Part shown: piece after piece, positions 44,248-52,081 of the stretch
Position numbering within the stretch: the stretch's first letter is position 1
How the letters are laid out: each line of letters begins with the position of its first letter
Assembly: GCA_019638575.1 (NCBI GenBank)
Contig: JAHBTN010000004.1
Location: 149,600 to 213,599 of the forward strand
Reading direction: 5' to 3'
DNA: 64,000 bases
Source: Ferruginibacter sp.
GTDB lineage: Bacteria; Bacteroidota; Bacteroidia; Chitinophagales; Chitinophagaceae
Position numbers and translations under genes: made by a program
Notes under the pieces: model-generated
Seen by the model: the letters and a program-made list of their open reading frames with translations, nothing else
Database searches by the model: none
Told to the model about the DNA's origin: nothing

Positions 44248-45468
44248 TTAAATCAGTTTTCTGATGATTAATGATGAGTTAGTTCCTCCAAACCCAAAGG
44301 AGTTGGACAAAAATACAACTATATCTTTTTCGATGGTATTTTTTGCTATATTCAATTTTGCCGATTCTTCATCGGGGTTTTCGAAGTTGATATTGGGCGC
44401 CACAAACGAATGTTGCATCATAAGCATAGAATAAACTATTTCGCTTGCACCGGCCATCCAACACTCGTGGCCGGTCATTGATTTGGTAGAGCTAACCAAT
44501 GGCCTGTGCAAGGCAAACACTTCGTGTATGGCTTGTGCTTCGCTGCTATCGCCTGCCGGTGTAGATGTGGCATGTGCATTAATATAATCCACTTCTTTGG
44601 CTTGTATCCCGGCATCTTTCATAGCCCTTTGCAATGATCTTACAGGCCCGTCAACCGTTGGGTTTGATATATGCCCGCCATTTGATGAAAACCCATACCC
44701 GATTACCTCACCCAAAATTTTTGCTCCTCTTTTTTGTGCCGATTCAAGTGTTTCTAATATCACCGTAGCTGCACCACCGCTTGGTATCAAACCGTCCCGG
44801 TCCCTGTCAAATGGCCTAGATGCTTTTGTGGGCTCGTTTTCCCTGGTTGAGAAAGCGGATAACGCATCAAAAGTACCCATACTTAAATGGTTAATTTCCT
44901 GGGCGCCTCCACAAATAATCATATCCTGTAAACCGGTTTTTATAAAATGATAGCCCAGCCCTATAGAATGTGAACCGCTTGCACAAGCTGCACTAATGGT
45001 AAAATTTATGCCTCTTAATTTAAAGATGGTGGCAAGGTTCATGGTAACTGTAGAGTTCATGGTTTGAAACACCGCACCTGAACCAACAAGAGTAGTATCT
45101 TTTTTTTCACGTATGATATCATTGGCTTCTATAACCGATTTACCCGAACTATCGTTGCCATATAAAATACCGATTTCGTTTTTTGCAATATAGTCTTCAT
45201 CAATACCAGCATTTGCTAATGCCTCAAGCGTAGCAAGGTATGCATACTCGCCCTGCTCGGGCAACATGATACGGGCCCGCCTGTCCAATTTTCCTTTCAG
45301 TTCCGGCTTGTCTACAAAACCTGTTAAGCCCGAACGGTAGCCAAATTCTTTGCGGAACGGATCTAATACAATGCCCGACTTTCCTTTGTACAGGGAGTCT
45401 GTTACCTCATCGAGGTTTTTTCCTATACAGGAATAAATGCCCAGGCCTGTTATAACTACTCTGTTCAT
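44248..45468 (-). CDS. FabF-like beta-ketoacyl-ACP synthase, active (third of three)
   Basis: The start was taken at the ATG at 45466-45468 (MNRVVITGLGIYSC); nine extra N-terminal codons in the longer frame are hydrophobic and unlikely. About 406 residues with Cys162 (SAACASGSHS), His299 (NAHATSTPAGD), Lys329 and His334 (KSMTGHECWMAGASE). The histidine context GHECWMAG deviates from the usual GHxxGAAG. The nearby ACP and ketoreductase genes suggest that this is the main extender of the polyene. Between it and the ketoreductase gene lies an 82-bp gap with an inverted repeat. Confidence 0.92.
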   Translation of the reverse strand: MNRVVITGLGIYSCIGKNLDEVTDSLYKGKSGIVLDPFRKEFGYRSGLTGFVDKPELKGKLDRRARIMLPEQGEYAYLATLEALANAGIDEDYIAKNEIGILYGNDSSGKSVIEANDIIREKKDTTLVGSGAVFQTMNSTVTMNLATIFKLRGINFTISAACASGSHSIGLGYHFIKTGLQDMIICGGAQEINHLSMGTFDALSAFSTRENEPTKASRPFDRDRDGLIPSGGAATVILETLESAQKRGAKILGEVIGYGFSSNGGHISNPTVDGPVRSLQRAMKDAGIQAKEVDYINAHATSTPAGDSSEAQAIHEVFALHRPLVSSTKSMTGHECWMAGASEIVYSMLMMQHSFVAPNINFENPDEESAKLNIAKNTIEKDIVVFLSNSFGFGGTNSSLIIRKLI

Positions 45469-45474
45469 AATAAT

Positions 45475-45546
45475 AAGTAAAAAGTAAAAAATCAAAATTC
45501 AAAAATTGCTCAATACAAATTAAACGGGTTTTTACTTTTCACTTTT
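45475..45546. repeat. Imperfect inverted repeat in the widest gap inside the operon
   Basis: AAAGTAAAAA at 45481-45490 and TTTTTACTTT at 45529-45538 are perfect inverted copies (10 bp), extended by four further pairs after a mismatch. It sits in the 82-bp gap between the ketosynthase and ketoreductase genes, the only large gap in the 19-gene block. It may form an mRNA hairpin that processes or partly terminates the message. Confidence 0.4.
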
Positions 45547-45550
45547 GAAT

Positions 45551-46279
45551 TTAAGAATATAACCCTCCATTCACCGAAATCACTTCGCCGGTTATATACG
45601 CCGCTTCTTTTGAAGCTAAAAATGCAACCGCATGAGCCACTTCCTCCGGCAATCCAAAGCGTTTTAACGGAATCATGTTTTTTAATTCTGCCTCGTTCAG
45701 TTCTTCGGTCATATCGGTTTTAATAAAGCCCGGCGCCACCGCATTTACGGTTACACCTTTGCGGCCAATTTCCTGTGCCAGCGCTTTTGTGGCGCCAATA
45801 ACACCGGCTTTGGCAGCGCTGTAATTTGTTTGCCCCGGCAAGCCTTTTAACCCCGATAGTGAAACCATATTAATAATACGGCCATACTTTTTTAATAGCA
45901 TACTGTTCACCACTATTCTTGTAACATAAAAAAAGCTATCGAGGTTTGTTTTTAATACATTTTCCCATTGCTCATCTTTCATCCACATCATCAATCCGTC
46001 TTCACGAATGCCTGCATTGTTTACCAGTACTTCTATCACTTTATCTTCATTAGCTTCAATCCAATTGCCCAGTTTATTTTTAATTGCTTCTTTATCCGAA
46101 ACATCAAATTGAATTATCTCTCCGCCAGTTCCTTTTTCTTTCACCAATGCTAACGTGTTTTTAGCTTCTTCTTCGTTCGATCTATAATTGATTAGTACAT
46201 GGTAACCCATCTCGGCCATCTTTATACAAACGGCCCTGCCTATACCTCTTGATCCTCCGGTTACTAATGCAAACTTCAT
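45551..46279 (-). CDS. 3-oxoacyl-ACP reductase (FabG-like)
   Basis: A 242-residue short-chain dehydrogenase. The NADPH site is TGGSRGIGRA, with NNAG at 87-90 and the catalytic Ser140, Tyr153 and Lys157 (NYSAAKAGV). It is the only ketoreductase of the locus and so should reduce each beta-keto intermediate of the growing chain, the ApeQ role. It starts 9 bp after the lyase gene. Confidence 0.93.
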   Translation of the reverse strand: MKFALVTGGSRGIGRAVCIKMAEMGYHVLINYRSNEEEAKNTLALVKEKGTGGEIIQFDVSDKEAIKNKLGNWIEANEDKVIEVLVNNAGIREDGLMMWMKDEQWENVLKTNLDSFFYVTRIVVNSMLLKKYGRIINMVSLSGLKGLPGQTNYSAAKAGVIGATKALAQEIGRKGVTVNAVAPGFIKTDMTEELNEAELKNMIPLKRFGLPEEVAHAVAFLASKEAAYITGEVISVNGGLYS

Positions 46280-46288
46280 TTTATATAA

Positions 46289-47857
46289 TTATTTTTTTAC
46301 TGAATTTCCGTTTTTAAATGCAATCAGCAAACCCGATTGTTCAAAATAAGTTTTAATTCTGTTCAGGTCTTTATATTTTGGCTGGTCGCCCACAAATTTT
46401 GGAAATATTTCCCTGATAGTTTTATACACTTTTAAAGTTTGAGCTGATAACCTGGGCACACAACCAATATGATCTATAGCCTGCAACACGGTCATCATCT
46501 GTATAGCCAGTACTTCAAAAGAATTATCAATTACCTTTTTAGTGATAACGGCCGCATTGCATCCCATACTTACAATATCCTGGTTATCGTTGTTGTTGGG
46601 TATGCTGTGTACATACATGGGAAAAGACAAGGTTTGATTTTCGGCCACGGTTGATGTGGCTGTAAATTGCATACCCTGCATTCCAAAATTAAAACCAAGT
46701 ACACCCAGGTTTACAAACGGCGGAAATTTTTTATTGAGTTTTTCATTCAACAAATAATTCAATTGCCTTTCCGACAGCATAGATAACCTGGTAACGGCTA
46801 TCTTAAGTTTATCCATCTCCAACGATACATAGTCGCCATGAAAATTACCGCCATGAAAAATATTTTTATTGGCTACATCAATGATGGGATTATCATTTAC
46901 CGAGTTAAGTTCGTTAACCACCACATTTTCTGCACTGCAAATGGTATCATAAACAGGGCCCAGCACTTGTGTTACACAACGCAGCGAATAATATTCCTGC
47001 ACTTTGTCTTCAAACACTTCCTGGTTAAGTTTATCAGGATTATATAAATGCTCCGACCGGTTGCGTATCATCTTGCTATCGCCCAAAATATCCCTTAGCA
47101 TGGCAGCAATTTTTTGTTGCCCTTTGTGATGTTTCACAACATTAAGTTCGTAACTGTAGTGGTCGTCAAAAGCTTCCACCACTTCATTAATCATGGCCGA
47201 TAACATTACCGACCACTCTAATAATTTTTGTGCCTGTATAATGTTTAACAGGCCAATGCCCGTCATGGCCGATGTACCATTTAAAATAGCCAGCCCTTCC
47301 CTGATTTGAATTGACAGGGGTTTTATATTTAGTTTTTTAAAAACATCTTCGGTTGGTTGCAATTGCCCCTCATAAATTACTTCGCCTTCGCCAATTAATA
47401 CAAGTGCCAGATGGGCTAACTGCACCAGGTCGCCACTGGCGCCAACACCGCCGTGTTCAAAAACACAGGGCGATACATTTTTATTAATAAGATCTTTTAT
47501 CAACTCCACAGCATCGGTATGTACACCGGAGTATGCCTGCATTAGGCTGTTAAGCCGGGCAATCATTAATGCTTTTACCGATAAAGGCGACATTATGTTA
47601 CCGGCGCCTGAGCAATGGCTCCTGATAAGATTATATTGTAACTGAAGCAGGTTTTCGGGACTTACTTTATACTGTGCCATGGGGCCAAAGCCGGTATTGA
47701 TACCGTAAATAAGTTTGTTAGATGAAAATTGCTGCAAAAAACGAAAACTGCCGTCAACCTTTTTTACCGCAGCCTTATCCAGTTCAATTTTAGTATCGTT
47801 AAACAGAATTTCTGCTACATTATCTAAAGAAAGGGCTCCGCCTCCTACATTAACCAT
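46289..47857 (-). CDS. Aromatic amino acid ammonia-lyase (HAL/TAL/PAL family)
   Basis: A 522-residue enzyme with the MIO-forming Ala-Ser-Gly at 140-142 (GGVGASGDLVQLAH) and catalytic Tyr51 in IYGINTGFG. Enzymes of this type in flexirubin loci are tyrosine ammonia-lyases that give 4-coumarate, the aryl starter. The selectivity position reads Ser80-His81 (NLIRSHCSGAG), as in histidine lyases, and not the His-Leu of Rhodobacter-type tyrosine lyases, so the substrate is not fixed by sequence. Gene context favours tyrosine or phenylalanine. It is the first gene of the 19-gene block, with about 200 bp of divergent intergenic DNA upstream. Confidence 0.9.
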   Translation of the reverse strand: MVNVGGGALSLDNVAEILFNDTKIELDKAAVKKVDGSFRFLQQFSSNKLIYGINTGFGPMAQYKVSPENLLQLQYNLIRSHCSGAGNIMSPLSVKALMIARLNSLMQAYSGVHTDAVELIKDLINKNVSPCVFEHGGVGASGDLVQLAHLALVLIGEGEVIYEGQLQPTEDVFKKLNIKPLSIQIREGLAILNGTSAMTGIGLLNIIQAQKLLEWSVMLSAMINEVVEAFDDHYSYELNVVKHHKGQQKIAAMLRDILGDSKMIRNRSEHLYNPDKLNQEVFEDKVQEYYSLRCVTQVLGPVYDTICSAENVVVNELNSVNDNPIIDVANKNIFHGGNFHGDYVSLEMDKLKIAVTRLSMLSERQLNYLLNEKLNKKFPPFVNLGVLGFNFGMQGMQFTATSTVAENQTLSFPMYVHSIPNNNDNQDIVSMGCNAAVITKKVIDNSFEVLAIQMMTVLQAIDHIGCVPRLSAQTLKVYKTIREIFPKFVGDQPKYKDLNRIKTYFEQSGLLIAFKNGNSVKK

Positions 47858-48060
47858 GATTGGGATTTTACTTTACTGTTAATTTTGGTAACTGTTCAGG
47901 TAAAAATAAAATAAAGAATTCAAACTTTGATTTTTTGTGTTATTATTGAATGAAGTTACTAAAAGCCCGTATAAGATAAATGTGGCTGGTGGGTATTTCA
48001 TTAATTGTATTATTTTTTACTTTTATGTTGCTTTAATTTTAAAATTTAAATAAAAAGTAT

Positions 48061-48645
48061 ATGAAAAAATTAAAAATTACATTGGCTATTGCAACCATCT
48101 CTTTCTTTACTTTTTCGGCCTTTGGCCAAAGAGTGAAAAAAACAAGTGGCAATGAGGATATATTAAAATCGGAGTCGAGTATTAATATTGAATTTAATTA
48201 CGACAATATACAAGTAGGTAAGTACAAAACCGAGCAAGAGTATATAACCGCAAAAACTGCCGAGTATAATAAAAAAGAAGCTGGTAAAGGCGATAGCTGG
48301 GCTAAAAGCTGGGCCAATGATAAAGAAAGCAGGTTTGAACCAAAGTTTATTGAACTGTTTACCCGTGAAAGCGGAATGACAGATAGTAAAGATGCCAAGT
48401 ACACCCTTATATTTAAAACCACTTCTATTGAGCCGGGCTATAATATCGGCATCAGCCGTAAAAATGCTGAGATAGATGCCGAGATTTGGATTGTAGAAAC
48501 CGCTAACAAAGAGAACAAACTGGCCACTTTTACTATCAGCAATGTACCCGGCGGCACCGCATTTGGATATGATTTTGATACAGGGCTTCGTATTTCTGAA
48601 GCGTATGCCAATGCTGGTAAAAAGTTAGGCAAGTATTTAAAGTAA
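48061..48645 (+). CDS. Secreted hypothetical protein, divergent from the lyase gene
   Basis: A 194-residue product with a signal peptide (MKKLKITLAIATISFFTFS). The mature protein has a charged segment (EQEYITAKTAEYNKKEAG), then AKYTLIFKTTSIEPGYNIG and AEIDAEIWIVETANKENKL strands and a glycine-rich end. No family is recognised. It is the only plus-strand gene inside the polyene locus, with an intergenic region shared with the lyase gene. A hairpin terminator follows at 48669. Its strand-rich core with TLIFKT and EIWIVE recalls the 42001-42663 product, but I cannot show homology. Confidence 0.75.
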   Translation: MKKLKITLAIATISFFTFSAFGQRVKKTSGNEDILKSESSINIEFNYDNIQVGKYKTEQEYITAKTAEYNKKEAGKGDSWAKSWANDKESRFEPKFIELFTRESGMTDSKDAKYTLIFKTTSIEPGYNIGISRKNAEIDAEIWIVETANKENKLATFTISNVPGGTAFGYDFDTGLRISEAYANAGKKLGKYLK

Positions 48646-48668
48646 CCAACTTATACTTTTATATCACT

Positions 48669-48700
48669 AAAGGCTTTCTACAACGAAAGCCTTTTAGTTT
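48669..48700. terminator. Bidirectional hairpin terminator
   Basis: A 10-bp stem (48669-48678 aaaggctttc with 48685-48694) and 6-nt loop, followed by T-rich DNA. It lies between convergent genes: the hypothetical (plus) and the CoA ligase (minus). Confidence 0.65.
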
Positions 48701-48701
48701 T

Positions 48702-50009
48702 TTAATTCCTCCTGTCGATAAACCGCACCGCCTTTCTTCCCGTTTCGGGAAACTGTATTTTGTGCATTTCGTCTTTTGAAACGTATTGCACCCGTGGGCT
48801 TACCCGTAACCTGGCTTGCAGGTACGATCGTATCTTACCATCGGTTTCTTTGGATTGATTGGATACCTGTAAATGCAGCAACACTTCATCGAGGCCCACT
48901 TCGTTACTGTACACTTCTGCCACAAAATCATCAATCTCATCCATTTCATTCAGCAAATCAAATAAAGCAGGCGGGTATAAAGTAGTGCCTTTAAATTTTA
49001 TCATCTGCTTTTTTCGGCCAAGCAATGGCGTTAGCCTTAAACTTTTACGGCCGCAACTGCAAGGTTCATCAAAATACATGCATATATCGCCTGTTTTGTA
49101 ACGCAGCAGGGGCATGGCTTCTACACCTAAAGTGGTAATGGTTACTTCGCCGGGTTCACCTGCCTGTACAGGCTGTCCGCCTTCATCCAGCAGTTCTACA
49201 ATCAACAAATCGGGTTGCAGGTGGCCGCCACACATAGCAGTACATTCTGTAAATGCCGTTTGCATCTCTGTAGAGGCATAGGTAGAATATAATTTTATGT
49301 TCCAGTTATCAGTAATTTTTTTGCCCAACTTGTTTAAACTAAAATCTGCATTACGGATATTTTCGCCAATACAAATTGCTTTTTTTACAGAAGAGTTGTT
49401 GATGTTGATTTTGTGTTCGTTTGCAAAAGCAATCAGTTTAAGAATGAAGGATGGCACTGCAACAATAGCTGTTGGCTTTAATTTAAAAATGGTTTCCCAT
49501 TGCAGTGATGGTACACCCGGGCCAAGCCTAATGATGCCTGCGCCTAATTTTCTTAAACCTGTATAATAAGCCATGCCGGCCATAAACTGCCGGTCTAATG
49601 TAAGCATCAGCTGGTATATATCATCAGGTTTACCATCTGCACAAATAAAAGAATTGTACTCGTTATTGGTAAGCCTGTTTAAATCATTTTCGGTTAATGC
49701 AATAGTAACCGGACTGCCAAGTGTGCCGGAAGTAGAGCTGTATTCGATAATCTTATTGGCAGGCACACATAAAAAATCGCTATTGCGCTGCTGCAGGTCT
49801 TCTTTTGTAGTGGTTGGTATTACAGACAGGTCTTCTACCGATTTAATACCTGCCGGGTTAAACCTGCTTTTTGTAAACAACTCCTTATAAAAAGGAGAAT
49901 GTTCATTTAAGTAAATCATCAACTCCTGCAGTTTTTTTCCCTGCATGGTTTTTATTTCATCTTGTGAAGGATACACTGCTTCCATAATTTTCTTTTCTTC
50001 AGTTTTCAA
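48702..50009 (-). CDS. AMP-forming aryl-CoA/ACP ligase (PaaK-like)
   Basis: A 435-residue adenylate-forming enzyme of the phenylacetate-CoA ligase type. The P-loop-like motif is EYSSTSGTLGSPVTIAL, followed by YSTYASTEMQTAFTEC and the C-terminal RYKTGDICMYF and LLGRKKQMIKFKGTTLYP. It should activate the aryl starter made by the ammonia-lyase for transfer to CoA or directly to an ACP; the corresponding step in aryl-polyene clusters is done by ApeH. The first ATG at 50009 overlaps the AcpS gene by 11 bp; a second ATG eight codons downstream removes the overlap. Confidence 0.88.
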   Translation of the reverse strand: MKTEEKKIMEAVYPSQDEIKTMQGKKLQELMIYLNEHSPFYKELFTKSRFNPAGIKSVEDLSVIPTTTKEDLQQRNSDFLCVPANKIIEYSSTSGTLGSPVTIALTENDLNRLTNNEYNSFICADGKPDDIYQLMLTLDRQFMAGMAYYTGLRKLGAGIIRLGPGVPSLQWETIFKLKPTAIVAVPSFILKLIAFANEHKININNSSVKKAICIGENIRNADFSLNKLGKKITDNWNIKLYSTYASTEMQTAFTECTAMCGGHLQPDLLIVELLDEGGQPVQAGEPGEVTITTLGVEAMPLLRYKTGDICMYFDEPCSCGRKSLRLTPLLGRKKQMIKFKGTTLYPPALFDLLNEMDEIDDFVAEVYSNEVGLDEVLLHLQVSNQSKETDGKIRSYLQARLRVSPRVQYVSKDEMHKIQFPETGRKAVRFIDRRN

Positions 50010-50373
50010 TAATTACAAATGCCGATGCCATTGTTTTGCTGTGCGAAATTGAAACAGAAATTTTTTTAAATTTTAGTTCTGCTACGGTTTTTGATGTGTT
50101 GCCTAAAAGCCGCAGTTCAGGTTTTCCCTGCTCATCATTAAATATTTCAATTTCGTTAAACGCCGTACCCTTGCTCCATCCTGTACCCAATGCTTTTAAA
50201 AAACTTTCTTTGGCTGCAAAGCGGGCCGCATAGTGCTCGTATTTAAAAGTACGGGCTTCGCAATAAGCAATTTCGTGGGCAGAAAAAACAAGTTCTTTAA
50301 AACCGGTTTTCTTCTCCATCTTTTCCGCCATCCTATCCACATCAACCAAATCGGTGCCAATACCAAATATCAT
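49999..50373 (-). CDS. acpS: Holo-ACP synthase (AcpS-type phosphopantetheinyl transferase)
   Basis: A 124-residue enzyme that loads phosphopantetheine onto ACPs. GIGTDLVDVDRM holds the Mg-binding Asp8, RFAAKESFLKALG the Glu and Lys, and SISHSKTMASAFV the end of the fold. Being within the polyene locus, it probably serves its two ACPs, though it could also be the general AcpS of the cell. It lies between the C45-type gene (46 bp) and the ligase gene. Confidence 0.93.
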   Translation of the reverse strand: MIFGIGTDLVDVDRMAEKMEKKTGFKELVFSAHEIAYCEARTFKYEHYAARFAAKESFLKALGTGWSKGTAFNEIEIFNDEQGKPELRLLGNTSKTVAELKFKKISVSISHSKTMASAFVIIEN

Positions 50374-50419
50374 AAAGCCATGTGTTGTTTTTTATTGATA
50401 ATAACCAAACAGGAAAATA

Positions 50420-52081
50420 TTATTTCTCAGTTATCTTTCTTATTTGTTTTCGTATATGTTCTTCTTCCTGCTTTGTTGCAATTACTTTTGTTAGCGCTAC
50501 CTGGTAATTATGCAAAGCTGCTGAATAGTTTTTTTGCTTATACAAATAATCTCCGGCCAATACATAAGAATAATAAAACTCGGGGTTGCTGGCTATCAAA
50601 CTATCTACATCCACTTTGCCGCCGTCCAGTATTCGCTGCTTCAATGTACGAAAAACAATAAAGTTTTTATAGGCCGGCGTTAGTAAAAATGAATCGGGGG
50701 CAATGGTTAAACTGCTGTCAATAATTTCATGATTATCTTTTAAACCATGCAGGGCAAAAATCTTTTTTAAATCGTAGGCAACATACTGGCCCAACTGCCA
50801 GGGTGATGTAGAAACCCATACAATTAATTTTTTAGGTTCAAACACAACCGAGTGGTGTGCAATAAGCTGGTTGATAGCTTTTTCGTTGCCCATACCAATA
50901 TTGGCGCCGTTAAGCCCTTTTTGGTCACGCAAAATATTAATTGTTTTTTGTACACTGTTTTTACCATTTTCATCCAGCAACTGCGCCAGTCTTTTATAGC
51001 GGTACATCGATGCACTTTCTTTTTCCTGCTGTACATTCATTTCTGTTTTTGATAACGAAGGGCTTTGAAAATGATTGGCGCAAATGATATAATCTTTATG
51101 AGGATCGTACACATCCAAAGCGTTGGGGGTTTTTTCAATAATCACAGCTTTATTGTCGTTGGCTGATGCCACAAGAAAAGATTCTGATACAAACATCTTT
51201 CTCGACTTTGCAATTGCAATAGCTTCATTAATATTTTTTGCATACTGCAAAATCTCTCTTGTAACCAATGATACCGGTGTGGCCGAGCTGGTAGGCAATG
51301 CTGTTTTTGCTGCATTGATGGTTACCGATAAGCCCTGGTCGTTCATACCCGAAACGGCGCCGATAAAACCTCCCCAGGTAACGGTCATAAACTTATGCCC
51401 CTGTTGCGGATTAAAGAATGCTACAATTTTATCCTGGGCAAATTTATCGCCTACATAAAAATCAAAATTTCGGCCAATAATCATCGTGCTGTCCTGCGAC
51501 ATGGCGCCCCAGGTGCCAAAAGAAGTGCAGCCAACCAATGCCAGGTTTTGCACCGCATGCCCAATATCATGCGCTGCATGGTAATTTAAAATGCGCTGGT
51601 AATTGCTGCCAAGGTATTGGTATTTTGGCGAGGCAGATTCTGATACGCCATAAATCTCTTCCAGGTATTCTTCTTTTACATTCTTATCAAGGTTGCGGTT
51701 AAAAAAACCAATCAGGTATTTTAAATAATGGCGCTGAAAATCTGATGGCACTAATTTGCTTATCTGTTCTGCAAAATGATCTTCTTGCCGCACCACCAAC
51801 TCTTTGCTAAGTTTGCCGTTTATAACTCCCATTTCAAATGGGGGCCCGTCAACATACATTTCAAACAGGCCGCTTTTGCTGTGGCGAAACCAACTGTCTT
51901 TTATCGTGTAAAAACCATTGCCATGATCGGTTCGCTGCAATTGCAGGCTGCTCATATCTTTTATAACCGGTGGCTTTACCTTTGAAACCTGTACAACATA
52001 TATGGCGCCAATAAGCAGCAACAATAAAATGCAACCCAACACATAACCAACCCTTTTCCAAAATTTTTTTCGCTTAAGCAT
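50420..52081 (-). CDS. C45-type N-terminal-nucleophile acyltransferase/hydrolase
   Basis: A 553-residue protein with one N-terminal membrane helix (about 13-32) and a C45/phospholipase B-like domain. The nucleophile candidate is Cys185 in LVGCTSFGTWGAMSQD, followed by MIIGRNFDFYVG and FMTVTWGGFIGAVSGMNDQG, typical of the acyl-CoA:6-aminopenicillanate acyltransferase family, which matures by self-cleavage before the cysteine. The C-terminal tail (about 480-553) looks like a TPR helix pair (YSYVLAGDYLYKQKNYSAAL). It may move the aryl-polyene acyl group onto an amine or alcohol acceptor (inference). It overlaps the desaturase-like gene upstream by 8 bp. Confidence 0.82.
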   Translation of the reverse strand: MLKRKKFWKRVGYVLGCILLLLLIGAIYVVQVSKVKPPVIKDMSSLQLQRTDHGNGFYTIKDSWFRHSKSGLFEMYVDGPPFEMGVINGKLSKELVVRQEDHFAEQISKLVPSDFQRHYLKYLIGFFNRNLDKNVKEEYLEEIYGVSESASPKYQYLGSNYQRILNYHAAHDIGHAVQNLALVGCTSFGTWGAMSQDSTMIIGRNFDFYVGDKFAQDKIVAFFNPQQGHKFMTVTWGGFIGAVSGMNDQGLSVTINAAKTALPTSSATPVSLVTREILQYAKNINEAIAIAKSRKMFVSESFLVASANDNKAVIIEKTPNALDVYDPHKDYIICANHFQSPSLSKTEMNVQQEKESASMYRYKRLAQLLDENGKNSVQKTINILRDQKGLNGANIGMGNEKAINQLIAHHSVVFEPKKLIVWVSTSPWQLGQYVAYDLKKIFALHGLKDNHEIIDSSLTIAPDSFLLTPAYKNFIVFRTLKQRILDGGKVDVDSLIASNPEFYYSYVLAGDYLYKQKNYSAALHNYQVALTKVIATKQEEEHIRKQIRKITEK

